From the NCBI GenBank assembly GCA_030248065.1, contig JASAMV010007297.1, positions 32,302-96,301 of the forward strand: a stretch of 64,000 bases of DNA, given 5' to 3'. The notes under the pieces are model-generated. The model was given only the letters and a program-made list of their open reading frames with translations, had not been told where the DNA came from and did not search any database. Positions 1 through 10,739 of this stretch are shown here, piece after piece. Position 1 is the stretch's first letter; every line of letters starts with the position of its first letter. The position numbers and the translations under genes are program-made. Origin of the DNA: Rhynchonema sp. JSB1_4 (lineage: Eukaryota > Nematoda > Chromadorea > Monhysterida > Xyalidae).

Positions 1-330
1 TAGACAATACCAATGGTGTGGCTGGGGGTGGGGTCCCCCCTAGGTACAGTAGAAGATAGGTAAGGTAGATGACGCGCCATCCTGGTACAGTAGATAGGTC
101 GCCGCCCCCCCGGCTGGTACAGTAGGTTGCTATTTTTGGCTCAAAATGGTATAAAATCGATTATTTTTCACTCCATATAATAGAAAAATCGCGCGCTGCG
201 CGCGAAATGAGGCCCCCCAAGCCCCAAGCTCGGCCGGTACAGTAGGTACAGGTAGGTTGATTGCAGGTCTTTGTAGTGGTACAGTAGGTTGATTGCACGC
301 CTGGGTAGCCACACCACTGGACAATACTGA
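1..330. repeat. repeat block with GGTACAGTAGGT motifs and GCGCGC palindrome
   Basis: Repeated short units around GGTACAGTAG(G)T at about 46-130 and 236-290 surround a segment that reads AAAATCG..., then a GC palindrome (GCGCGCTGCGCGCG at about 190-205). A diverged copy of the same block lies at 7750-7990. No coding signal is seen. It is probably a non-autonomous repeat family; its ends are not defined here. Confidence 0.5.
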
Positions 331-420
331 TCACTTACTTGCTGAATCCGTCAGAAATTTTAGTATTTTTGACAAAAAAACCCCTACTTTTTCAGTAAAA
401 TAAGTCACTTCAGAAGCTTC

Positions 421-520
421 GGGCCGGGGTGCCCGGCCCGGCCCGACCCTCCAAATCTCCGGCCCGGCCCGGCCCGAGCAAAAAGCCCAAAATCGCGGCC
501 CGGCCCGGCCCGGCCCGATT
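421..520. repeat. GGCCC-rich low-complexity block
   Basis: Short arrays of CGGCCC units, separated by spacers that mention AAATCTCC and AAAAAGCCCAAAATCG. A reverse-complement, diverged copy with the same spacer order is at about 8225-8280. The ORFs that cross it are Pro/Ala/Arg shadows of the repeat and are not called. Confidence 0.5.
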
Positions 521-669
521 GCGACCTCTGCAGAACTCCATTTTAGGGGTATTTTTTGGAACATTTTTTGACATTTTGGGCAGCGAAAAAACACAGCCCC
601 CCCAAAAATACAGCCCCCCTAAAAGGGGTCAGTGAAAAAATACAGCCCCCCCTTGTATTTTAGGTTTTA

Positions 670-1080
670 CGGTACCCAGTGTAGTGGCAGGCCCATGTGT
701 GGGAGGTAAGTATGATGCGGGGTTGGGACCGGAAGCGTGAGAGGTATGATTTTGGTCACCCAAAAAGGCGAAAAAACACCGTTTTTGTGATACAATTTTG
801 GCCAAAAATTGAGGTAAAAACAGTACTTTTTCAAAATTTTCGCCGAAAATCGCCTAAAAATAGGTATTATGGGTGGGTTTGCGCGCGGAGCGCGCGATTT
901 TTGCGAAAATAAGGTCGAAAAACACCGATTTTTGCCTTAAAAAGGTATAAAATTGCTTGTGAGAGGTATGATTTGGAGTTGTGAGAGGTACGTACTCACC
1001 CCCCCCCCCCAACCCCCCCCGCGGGTTTTGTGGTAGGTAAGTACTGAGAGGGGGGGTAACCCCCCCCCAGCCACTACTAT
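670..1080 (+). repeat. repeat family R1, copy 1
   Basis: This segment starts near CAGTGTAGTGGCAGGCCC and runs through GAGAGGTATGATTTTGG and a GC palindrome to a G-rich stretch that ends at CAGCCACTACTATG. It is nearly identical to 9917-10200 and to the reverse complement of 10200-10588, with a further end fragment at 10588-10732. The small ORFs inside it are repeated word for word in the other copies and are best read as repeat shadows. Confidence 0.75.
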
Positions 1081-3190
1081 GACGGTACCCGAACCAACCA
1101 AAGAAACCACATTGTCGTCTTCTGCAGTTGCGCCAGGCATTCTCAACGCAAACGTAGCAGCAGCTAGCAGGCCTGAAATAACGAACGTTCCTGATTTAAA
1201 AAATTGGTCCACTGATTCCACGCATTATTTGACGAAGCAAACAAAACGAGAACGAACATGATATAAGTATAAGACCAACAAACAAACGAAAATTGTTCTC
1301 AAAAATCAAAATTTTCTCTTGGAAATTAGGGATCAATGGAACCGAGGCCATCATCAAACTTCAATCACCCTTCAATTTTCCTTTGATCATTGACCAATGA
1401 GAATGAAATGAACGGAGCCCAAAATTAACCCTAGTCTTTGCATGAACTACGTCTAATGCAAACTTCAGCATGCGACCATGGAACATGGAGAAACACTCAA
1501 TGCTTGAGCTGGTGTAACTCTTGCTTTGTGCAGATTTCTTTGATCGTTCTCGACACAAAGCTAACAAAACACTTTGCCACCAACAAGCAATTAAAAATTT
1601 CAAGAAAGTTTGGAAATCACCGGACATACCTGGCCGAAAAGTTCGTAATCCCGCCGCCGAGACGACTAAATGGGATTTCAATTCGGGTGACAATCGGCGG
1701 TCTCAGAATTTCACGCAAAATAAACATGAATTGAGACCACCGTAACACACGGCGTCACTAGTGGTAACGGCTCGAAACGGTAATGGTACGGTAGTGGAAT
1801 GCAAGTTGAAGCTGTTTGAAAGCTCAAAAAGCATTCAATCTCAACTGCAGCAGTATTTTACCGTAATTTTTCAATAATTTACAGCTAAACGTCGTTTATA
1901 TCTTTGGAACAGGCCGATTTCAGCCAAGATCCACAAGTCGTCGTGCGTGATTTCGTGTCATAAAAAAACGGTCTGCCGCGACTACGGTAGAGTTGGGGGT
2001 CGATATTGGAGCACTATGTGCATAGCGTACATACGTGCACACAGACAGGCAGTACCCGGGGTGTGTTTATGCTGGCGCTTTGTGTTCACCGTGAGGATAC
2101 TACTGAAGCTCGTCGTCCCCACCAGACCCCTGTGATAGTCAAGGCTTCGGCTCAGGGTTACACAAAGGTCTACATTTATGCCAGAAATAAAGCATACCCT
2201 TCGTTCCCACAACTTCGCTTTTGGGCAGGTTTAGGCCCCTGCTTTACGCCCAAAACCTATGCCTGAGCCCAATCCTGAACCAGCGCTGGGCATGGGGACG
2301 AGCTTTGGTGGTGCCGTCGCAGACACACACACATGTACACAAATGTGCACTAGTCCACCAGTGCCCGTACGCGTGTGCTGATGTGCGGTGCGGAGACCTT
2401 GCATTTGCATTATGGGGGCTGCGTCGTACAAACAGACGCCTGTGCGCACTATCACAAATGTGCAGTTGTTGGGTGCACTTACATGCTCACTATGCGTCCT
2501 GACACCAGTGGTACCGGACAATTGATAGAAATCTCGAACCAAAACGAGCGGGTCTGTGCGAGCGAGCGATGGGAGAGAAATACAGCGCGTTTTTACGTTT
2601 TTCTGACGTATGTGTTGTTGCTGCGCGCTTGGAGTGCGTTTTGAGACAGAAATTGCCACTGCATGGCCACTAGCCTGGCCAGGCCCAATGCCATCCCAGT
2701 TGCACATACACTGCGCTCACTAGGGGGTTGTGTTTGTGTGTGTTGTATGTTCGTGCTGTATGTTCGCCCGCCATCTATATTTGTACGTTTTTGGGGGCTG
2801 AGCGCGCGAAATTAGGGACCGATGATTTTTGCGTCCCGCGGAAAATTTTGCGAGGGATGGGGGTGCATGTGGAAAGATCTCGGGCGGTGTTTATGTGCTG
2901 TTGTTACTTGTTGCGTGTGTTGTTGCCTTGGACGTATGGCTCTGTGCGCGGCAATTTGGAATTGTTTATGAACAACGTGGATTAAGTGTTTTGATAAGAG
3001 CTGTTTGGAAACAATCAACCCATCCAGCAGAAGCAATAGGTAATTATTACTTTAATTACCCAGATCTTGAGATCAGTGATCAATCCAACAATAATATTTG
3101 CAAATAAGTGGGATTAATTTCACGGGCCATACTGAACAACAACTTCAATTTCATAGTTGTACAACGAAAATCACCAGCTGTTAGAAGCAG
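1081..3190. other. no gene recognised
   Basis: Small ORFs occur on both strands but none shows a domain, a signal peptide followed by splice sites, or a paralogue elsewhere in the window. CA/TG-rich patches lie around 2030-2350. A short minus-strand hydrophobic reading (about 1100-1221) runs straight into repeat R1 and could be a truncated gene end; I cannot support it. Confidence 0.4.
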
Positions 3191-3193
3191 AAG

Positions 3194-3954
3194 TTATAAG
3201 CATTTATCACCATCTTTACAACAACACAGTTCAATGCCACCCGTTTCCGCACACGAACCATTGCAATGTTGGGCTTCTTGATCACTCATTGTGCTGCAGG
3301 TGAGCAGGCCGGCGGCACCGTCGATTGTTAACTGAAACATCACATAGCACGTAGTTCGTTGCTACGGTAACAACAGTAGTCTGTATCGGTACGGAAACGG
3401 AACAGCCACATCAGAGCCGTCATGCGTGCGATTGATCCGAGTTTGATCTCATAGTGCACAGCATCCAAGCTGGCAAACTGGGCGATAAAATTGGAGCTGT
3501 CTTGGTCACGTGACTCTTTTGAATTCAAGGTATTTCGACATCATTTAGTGATGATGCCACTAATTCCAACCAGCGTAATAAACTTTGTTCATTAGATGTC
3601 CGGGAGCAAGATAATCTCTAACTACGTTCCATTCAAAAGTCACGTGATCAGTGGCAAATCCTATCACAGCTTTATATGAAACCGGTCTTATTGATTGATC
3701 CGATATGACCCGGCAACCAAAGGAACAAACAAATATTCCTTCCAACTTCCAACCGCTCATACCTTTATGCACACATTATGGTCCACATCAGCCATGCTTC
3801 GATCGGGACACTGTTGCACTTTGTAATTGTTCACATCCGAGCAATCCATGCTCTCGGTCACATCACAGTAATGGCATGACAACGACAGTGCGCTGTGAAA
3901 CATCAGCGAAGTGGCACACAGAGTGACAAGAAGGGCTTGGGATAAGGACAACAT
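3194..3954 (-). CDS. secreted Ly6/uPAR-like (three-finger fold) protein
   Basis: Two exons on the minus strand: 3954..3763 (192 nt) and 3331..3194, joined in phase 0 (donor AAG|GTATGA, acceptor TTTCAG). The product is about 109 residues. Residues 1-25 form a signal peptide (hydrophobic, ending ALS). The mature part starts SCHYC and has 12 cysteines, ending with a CCC cluster followed by DGDKC and the stop, close to the CC..D.CN end of the Ly6/uPAR three-finger domain. The length and two-exon layout suit a small secreted or cell-surface Ly6 protein. No GPI-type hydrophobic tail is seen after the last cysteine, so secretion is more likely. Function is unknown; members of this fold act as ligands, receptor modulators or surface markers. 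A second, unlike copy of the family is at 13.6 kb. The intron of 431 bp also holds another open frame, judged non-coding because the direct join restores the cysteine pattern. Confidence 0.72.
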
Positions 3955-4640
3955 TTTAGTTTGTTGGCAAGTTGGATGGCGATGTCAAAGACGCTATGGG
4001 TCAGTTTCGGAAGCACAAGAAAACGCAATAAATGACTAAAACCGGTGTAGCGGAGCCACATAAATATGTGAATGTTCCGATTGGAAATTTGTGTGACGTT
4101 ATTTACCATGTGACGCGTAATGTGTGTCAAAAGTGGAATGTGATAAGCTGAAAAGCACGGAAAAAAGTCAGACAAAATATTGTGATGTCACCAGGTACTG
4201 GTGTGCCGCATATTTTCGACCTACATATACTCACACGCTGGCGGAAACGTTTGATGAGGTGGGAAAGTTATTCAGGCCGCCATGTGATTCACAAAGTACT
4301 GTATGTAGATTGTTAATGTACAGTACCTGACGTACGTCAGTGACGTGACAGTGTCACAGAGGGCAATACTTCACGATTCCGTGACATTACAAGCACATTT
4401 ACAACAACTTTTTCGAAACCGCAGACAGCATACGATCCAGATAGTCCATGGGACACGTGAAGCGCATGTGTGAACTGATGGTAACACAATCCCTTAGCGA
4501 ATGATATGCGCAGATTGTATTATGATTTGTACCTGTGACGAAAAGAATCTGAAGTCCGGATACAACTTCAAACGCAAAATTTTCATCTGATAGTGAGCAG
4601 CCCATCTTTATGCACTGCCATATGGTCGTTAAACCAAAAA
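3955..4640. other. no gene recognised
   Basis: The 5' side of the Ly6-like gene and the 3'-most spacer before the decayed receptor gene at 4641. I looked for an upstream ectodomain or signal peptide exon for that receptor on the plus strand and found none convincing. Confidence 0.4.
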
Positions 4641-5817
4641 CGAGTGGACCGAATGGCAGACGTGCTCTGTCAGCTGTGGCATCGGAACAAAAGTGAAAAC
4701 TAAAGTAAAATCTACTTGTTTTTTTAGATGGAAGCGATCATATTTTATCGATGACCATTTTCTTTGAGAGTTACTGCACCATGTGGCCAATAACGCGCAA
4801 TGTAAGAAAGAGCAAGTCAGTTCATGTATCACCGCCAGACCATGGAGCCCTTGGTCAGCTCTGCGACCTGTGGCAATGGCGAATTAGTGAGACTTCGTGT
4901 GAGTGGTGGATATTGTTCACAGTGGTTTCGGGCAAAAACGCAAGTTTGAAATAACGGGGTTTTCAGGACGCTGGCCCAGCTCAGAAAGGTCCTTGCGATC
5001 TTAAAGAATCTTGTGCGCCCCAAAAGCCGTCGTGCCCCATAACAGCAACAACAACTACAACAACCGCCCAAACATCGATTGTGATTCACCCCGTTCCAAC
5101 GACCAACCGTCTCAGAGACAAACTTCAACTAAGGCCAAAATTCGACTGAGCGAAACAGCTTGAATTTAGCAAGCGACAAGCCGGAGACATCGTCTCTAGC
5201 CGTGACATACTACACACTCTACGTTGTAATCTTATTGCTGCACTCGTAGCGCTACTCGTCGATGGTGTGTTCGTGAAACGACGTCGTGGACAGGAGGCTG
5301 GACCAAACAGGCGGATCGAGGCTCGTGCTGCCTTGACGGTACCTGCAACAGAAGAACCATTCGGCGTCTGGAAGCATTTTGCATACCATTCGGCGCACGA
5401 GTTGCAGCAAGAAGTGCTGTGCGCTCAGCGACCACCCTCCGCCAACAAACAGATTTCGTTGCGCGCCTTCAAACGACACGGTCAGAAGCCGTTGACACAC
5501 ACAGCGTTGTCGGCTGTTGAGGTGAAACACTGCGGGATCCCACTCATTCTGGCCTGTGTGAAACAAGTCGATTTCAGGTTCCCAAAGAGCATGCACCAGC
5601 TGCAAATGCTCCCGAAGGTATTAATGCGGCTAATCCAAATGCGCGCATGAAGTTTGGCAGACAGGTTGGCTCGTTTTTAGTTGTTGTGATCGATATCAGG
5701 AGAATATTGAATTGTACGCAGCATGTGGATGTGTTCGAAATGACCGGTCGCGACAAAGGCCAGTTTCTGAGCGAACACGAGTACAAAATGAAGAGACAAG
5801 AAGCTGAGCGAATCTAG
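4641..5817 (+). pseudogene. decayed TSP1-domain receptor with the shared basic cytoplasmic tail
   Basis: Plus-strand exons recognisable by homology: a TSP1 start (EWTEWQTCSVSCGIGT, about 4641-4704); about 4771-4930 with the end of one TSP1 (EQVSSC) and the start of a second (PWSPWS...SATCGNGE), which needs a frameshift; 4967..5338 with a Cys pair, a Thr-rich stalk and a weak membrane segment before FVKRRRG; 5408..5521; 5578..5664; 5722..5817 ending in an amber stop. The last three exons are clear paralogues of the tail of the gene at 20.5 kb: the 5408 exon has the same 114-nt length and shares RPP.AN.QI, and the last exon has MTGRDKGQFLSE. Defects: a frameshift in the second TSP1, an in-frame TGA at 5146-5148 inside an otherwise open exon, and no signal peptide exon. 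I infer a 5'-truncated, decaying member of the receptor family. A real gene with assembly errors is possible. Confidence 0.66.
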
Positions 5818-6685
5818 ATTCCTGCGATTCATATCAGCGTAAACGTTGCTCACGGAGCAACCTTTGCACCGGTCGAAATTACAGAAACAACTGAACCGCA
5901 AGACATGACACAAACCGAAATGTTGGCTGGCGATAGGCAACGATGTGAATCGCCGAGCTTTTGCAAAACTCAACCTGGTTACCGGATTAGTGTAGAATAA
6001 TAAGGTAAACCATACTGTTCCATATTTTATACTTTCTCGTTCCTGATGCGAAGGCACGAATAAACGCTGAAGAAGATTCAGTGCAAAAGATACCCACAGC
6101 ACAACTGTAACATCATTAACTAGAAGTACTGGCAGTGAATGCAATTTTGGAGAGACATAACCGATAAACGAAACACCGTAGTTAAAAAACCAACATCGAA
6201 ATCTTCAACAAAGATTCACACAGCCAAATAAATTTTTTGGGCTTTTAAAAGTGCATGTGTTAGCAAGCACATACGCAAGACACATTCAAACAAACGGAAA
6301 TCAGCGATTGAAAGTATTTGTATCTTGCTTGTTAATCGAGGCTCACATTTTCGGTCGCCAAATTTGTCTGATCCGCGCCAGCTTTCGGGCTTGACTTGGC
6401 CGACGACAATTGATACGACTTCCATTGTGCGTTGAGCGTGCGGTACGAATTGATCTGTAAAATTTTTTATGAAATATCAAAGTATTCTAGCTGCGTGGAA
6501 GTGGGACAGACATTATGTACTGCCCACCCACTGTGAGCGAAGCAATAGCCCCTGAATTTCCCTGGCCGATTTTTGTGCTTTACCGGGAAACAAAGTAAGG
6601 CAGCCTTGTTCACCAAGGACAAGGAAGCACTGGGCACTAGCACTTGGCCAGTGTCACTGTCAATTGTGCAACTTAGGTCACAGTG
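5818..6685. other. no gene recognised
   Basis: AT-rich spacer between the decayed receptor gene and the gene at 6.7-7.5 kb. Open frames on the minus strand (for example across 5677-6144) lack splice-supported or domain evidence. Confidence 0.4.
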
Positions 6686-7471
6686 CTACTTCGACTTTGG
6701 ATACAGTGCATTTATTTTCAGTAACCAATCACCACAGACAGCGGGCATTATGAATGCGGCACCAGAGAACGGTATGTTGTCGACGGGCGGGATATCAAAA
6801 TAACATTGGCAAAAACTAAGATATTGCGCGCAACCCGCAATCATCCCGCCCAAAACTGAAACTACTGAGTCTCTGATTGAACGCACCTGGTCCTCATATT
6901 CACCACATCTCATGCGCACATTCTTCAATATCTCAGCGCCCCTGGCCACACTTTCCTGATCACCGCCGTCGTCACGAAAGATCGCGTCCAAAAACTGCAG
7001 TCCCAATTTGCGTACATTTTTGTCCACAGCCGTACACGTCAGCTGACCCGATTTGACGTAGCTGCTATTGCCCAGGTCGTCGTCTTTTCTGAAATAACTA
7101 TCTTTTGCCTTTTGTCCTTTAGTTTTGTAGTTATTGTGACAGTAAACAAAAACACACAAGACAAGATTTTACGTTCGATTTAAGATTACAGAAACACACA
7201 AGATCCCTTCCAAAAAGTCACTGCTTTGAGAGCTTGGCGGCAACACCGACAATTCAATTGGGAGAACGCGAGAAATAAACGCAACAACAAAACAGCAAGC
7301 AAACTTTGACACCAGTTGTTTGCAGAATGCGGCTTCTAGTCGCTTCTCCTCGTAGACTTGCCGCACCGAATCTCCGATACTTTCGATCACGCTCAACGGA
7401 TCTGGTGGCGATTGCAATTGGCCATCTGACACATGTTGTTGCCCCTTTAAATTCGTTCTATGAAGTTGCAT
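6686..7471 (-). CDS. unrecognised two-exon gene, about 189 aa
   Basis: Minus-strand exons 7471..7305 and 7088..6686, joined in phase 2 (donor AA|GTTTGC; acceptor GTTATTTCAG). The start is ATG at 7471, after an A/T-rich leader; the preceding in-frame residues look like repeat-derived sequence. The product begins MQLHRTNLKGQQ, is soluble and partly charged over residues 1-140 (with VIESIGDSVRQVYEEKR and ESVARGAEILKNVRMRCGEY, which look helical), and ends in a Cys- and hydrophobic-rich region. There is no signal peptide and I do not recognise a family. Evidence is the open frame on both sides of good splice signals and non-repetitive composition; there is no paralogue in the window. The upstream sequence from 7500 is repeat, so the true 5' end may have been replaced. 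Confidence 0.4.
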
Positions 7472-7559
7472 AAATAAAAACAGCGGGAAAAAGCCATTTT
7501 TCCTGCTTAAAACACACAGTCGGGGCGGGGCGGGACTTAAACCATAGTTGTGGCAACGG

Positions 7560-7995
7560 GAGTTTGCGGGGGTTACCACCCCTCGCCATACCTATTTCGG
7601 AAAATATCCCTTCCACAGAATGCGCCTTGTCGGAAACAGAACCCGGGGGTTCTATTTTTCACTGAGGTCGCTGGGGTGGGGATGGGGTTCTATTAATGGG
7701 AGGGTTCTATTTCCGATTGAGAGATAGAAATCTTCACGAGCAGCATCCACGTCACTGGTGTAGCTGGCGTGGGGAGGGGGTTCCCCCTGCCCTAGGTGCA
7801 GCAGAGGCAGGTAGGTTGACCTTTCATCCTGGTACAGTCGGGTAGGTCGCCGCCCCCGGCTGGTACTGTGGGTTGCGATTTTTGGCTCAAACTGGTACAA
7901 AATCGGCATTTTTTGCTCCAAATAGGCGAAAAGTTGCGCGCTGCGAGCGAAATTAGCGTCTCAGGGCACATTTTCATCAAAATTTAACCTTGACA
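7560..7995. repeat. repeat related to 1-330
   Basis: Contains GGTTCTATT(T) G-rich units and then a block starting near GCAGCAGAGGCAGG that matches the order of motifs at 46-205 (CATCCTGGTACAGT, GGTAGGTCGCCGCC, GGTTGCGATTTTTGGC, then a GCGCGC palindrome). No gene is seen. Confidence 0.55.
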
Positions 7996-8339
7996 GTTCA
8001 CGTTTCTATTTCCGACAATACAGCACTTGAAACCAAAACCAAACCAACTTGTTGGTCGCCACTACCTTCGTTTCCTACCGAACCACTTTGCAGATGAGAT
8101 CCCAACATTTTGCTACGCGTTGATCGTGCTCGTGGCTTGGAATTTTAAGGCCAATCGGTCACCAGTCAGCAGTTTTACGATTTCTTATTTTCTTTTCCTG
8201 TTCCATTCAGAGATTAGAATTTTGAACTTTTGGCTCGGGCTGGGCGGGCCGGAGATTTGGAGGTTCGGTCGGGCCAGTACTGTAGCTACTTTGGCGATAA
8301 TTTTTTTAGATTTATTTATTTATTCATTATTCAAAAAAG

Positions 8340-8689
8340 AGTACACGATTAGGGCTTTTATAGATGTCGAAGGAGCATTCGATAATGTGTTGACAAAAAA
8401 GCTCCTGTCCCTGAAAAGACAGGAGCTAAGGGCTATAAGTGTGTTCACTGGTCACTGTGCTGTGAAAAAGCACATGCACACAATCGGTCTGACCGACAAT
8501 CCCATCTGTGACGGATGCGGGCTGGAAGTTGAGTCAGCAGAGCATTTTCTCTGCAGTTGCCCCAAATACCGATATCAGCGTATCCACACGCTGGGCGGTC
8601 CAACGGTGACTTGCGAAGATGTGCAGGATATCAAACTGCAGTATATAACTGCGTTCATGAAAAGGTCACTTAGGTTTGATGAACAGTAA
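8340..8689 (+). pseudogene. non-LTR retrotransposon remnant, internally deleted
   Basis: The open frame contains the reverse transcriptase motif AFIDVEGAFDNV (about 8356-8390), followed within 15 codons by a typical C-terminal region of Jockey-type non-LTR elements. That region has FTGHCAVKKHMHTIGL and the zinc-binding pattern C..C with a downstream H...C (CDGCG, AEHFLCSCP), and stops at 8687-8689. In intact elements several hundred residues of polymerase palm, thumb and RNase H lie between these parts, so this copy has a large internal deletion or is a recombinant. There is no 5' end or endonuclease. GGCCC-rich repeat (about 8225-8280) lies directly upstream. Confidence 0.75.
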
Positions 8690-9049
8690 GACATTCCGCA
8701 AACAAAATGAGCTGGAACATTAGGTGCTAACATTTGCAACACAACCTTTTCTTCTCCTTCCAGAGTCTACAGCCATTCTTTTCCAAGGGCAAGGCGCAAT
8801 AGTCGATGAACAATTCGACTCGAGCGTTTGGATCGCGAAAGCGGACCTGGCCCACAAATATTCATTCATTCTATGTTTTTCACTCACCCAAATCTGAAAA
8901 ATCTTTAAAAAAATCACTTAGTTTTAGATGTATGTTATGCTCTATAAATGTGTTTATGGGTGTTGAATCTTCACTTATTTGCCTTGTTATGTCATCAATA
9001 ACTGTGTAAACTATGTTTAATACAACAATAAAGCCTTACCATATCGCTG

Positions 9050-9800
9050 TGTGGGGTTGGGGTACCGCACCAGTTGAGGATGGGGTGGTTCTGTGATTGG
9101 GGAGTTCTATTTTTGGGGGTGCTCTATTTTTTCATTCGGTCCAATTTAGGGGGTTCTATTATTGGGGGGCAGGGTAGTACTTGGGGGGGGGTGGGAGGGG
9201 GTCCCCCCCCAATTCATCTATCTATCGTCAACACTTTTTGATTTCATCTATCTATCGTCAACACATATGGGCAAATCTATCTATCGTCAACAAATTTTGG
9301 GAACAATCTATCTATCGTCAACACATTTCGAACCCAAAATTGACATTTTTGCCTCAAAATGGCCCAAAATCGGTATTTTTCACCACAAACAGGCAAAAAT
9401 CGCGCGCTACGCGCGGATTTAGTACATCTATACACATTTTCATTAATATTTACACGTTATTACCTGCTTAATGCACTATACTATACCTTGATTTTTGGCG
9501 ACCCCCCCCCACCATCTATCTATCGTCAACAAGTTTGGGTCGACCCCCCCCCCCAGATTTCGGACTTGGGGCATCTATCTATCGTCAACACATTTCGGGT
9601 CCCAATCTATCTATCGTCAACACCTTGACCAAGTACTACACTGTTGGGGGGGGGTCAATTTTTGGGGGGTTGTTTCCGACAATACGTTCACTGAGGTCAT
9701 TTTCGGGGGTTCAATTTAAGGGGGGTCAATTATTGGGGGTTACATTTTTCACTTGCCCCCCCCCGACGAAAAAAATCATTGTTAATAATGCCCCTAAAAA
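9050..9800. repeat. tandem/interspersed ATCTATCTATCGTCAACA repeat block
   Basis: Seven copies of the 18-bp motif ATCTATCTATCGTCAACA at about 9222, 9244, 9276, 9305, 9512, 9571 and 9605. They are spread through G-rich GGTTCTATT-type sequence, with a GCGCGC palindrome (about 9402-9415) in the middle. All ORFs here are translations of the repeat (IYLSSTH...). Confidence 0.7.
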
Positions 9801-9916
9801 TGGCTTGTTTTCGGTATTTTCTAACTTTAACAGCGGCAATTATGCTTAAAAAGCTGTGTTCTGTTGTGTGAGCAAGTTTAAACAACGTTTGACACAACAG
9901 CACAAACCTTACCATC

Positions 9917-10588
9917 AGTGTAGTGGCAGGCCCATGTGTGGGAGGTAAGTATGATGCGGGGTTGGGACCGGAAGCGTGAGAGGTATGATTTTGGTCACCC
10001 AAAAAGGCGAAAAAACACCGTTTTTGTGATACAATTTTGGCCAAAAATTGAGGTAAAAATAGTACTTTTTCAAAATTTTCGCCGAAAATCGCCTAAAAAT
10101 AGGTATTATGGGTGGGTTCAGCGCGCGATTTTTGCGAAAATAAGGTCGAAAAACACCGATTTTTGCCTTAAAAAGGTATAAAATTGCTTGTGAGCATAGT
10201 AGTGGCTGGGGGTTGGGGGTTGGGGGGGTTACCCCCCTCTCAGTACTTACCTACCACAAAACCCGAGGGGGGGGGTTGGGGGGGTTGAGTACTTACCTCT
10301 CACAACTCCAAATCATACCTCTCACAAGCAATTTTATACCTTTTTAAGGCAAAAATCGGTGTTTTTCGACCTTATTTTCCCAAAAATCGCGCCCATAATA
10401 CCTATTTTTAGGCGATTTTCGGCGAAAATTTTGAAAAAGTACTATTTTTACCTCAATTTTTGGCCAAAATTGTATCACAAAAACGGTGTTTTTTCGCCTT
10501 TTTGGGTGACCAAAATCATACCTCTCACGCTTCCGGTCCCAACCCCGCATCATACTTACCTCCCACACATGGGCCTGCCACTACACTG
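9917..10588. repeat. R1 repeat inverted pair (large palindrome)
   Basis: 9917-10200 is a plus-oriented R1 copy (compare 670-1080) and 10200-10588 is a minus-oriented copy that ends with the same CAGGCCCATGTGTGGG sequence in reverse. Together they form a near-perfect palindrome centred near 10200. A further end fragment follows at 10588-10732 with long G and C runs. Confidence 0.75.
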
Positions 10589-10739
10589 CTTGTGAGAGGT
10601 ATGATTTGGAGTTGTGAGAGGTAAGTACTCAACCGCCCCCCCACCCCCCTCGGATTTTGTGGTAGGTAAGTACTGAGAGCTGAGAGGGGGTAACCCCCCA
10701 ACCCCCCCCCCCCCCCCCCCCAGCCACTACTATGCTTAC

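Noticed and set aside
2231..2707. 158-aa minus-strand ORF
   Set aside because: Low-information CA/TG-rich translation, no signal peptide, domain or paralogue, and competing frames on the other strand.
3340..3528. Middle exon of the Ly6-like gene
   Set aside because: Direct joining of the flanking exons keeps phase and gives the complete cysteine pattern; adding this frame would end in a stop before the last exon.
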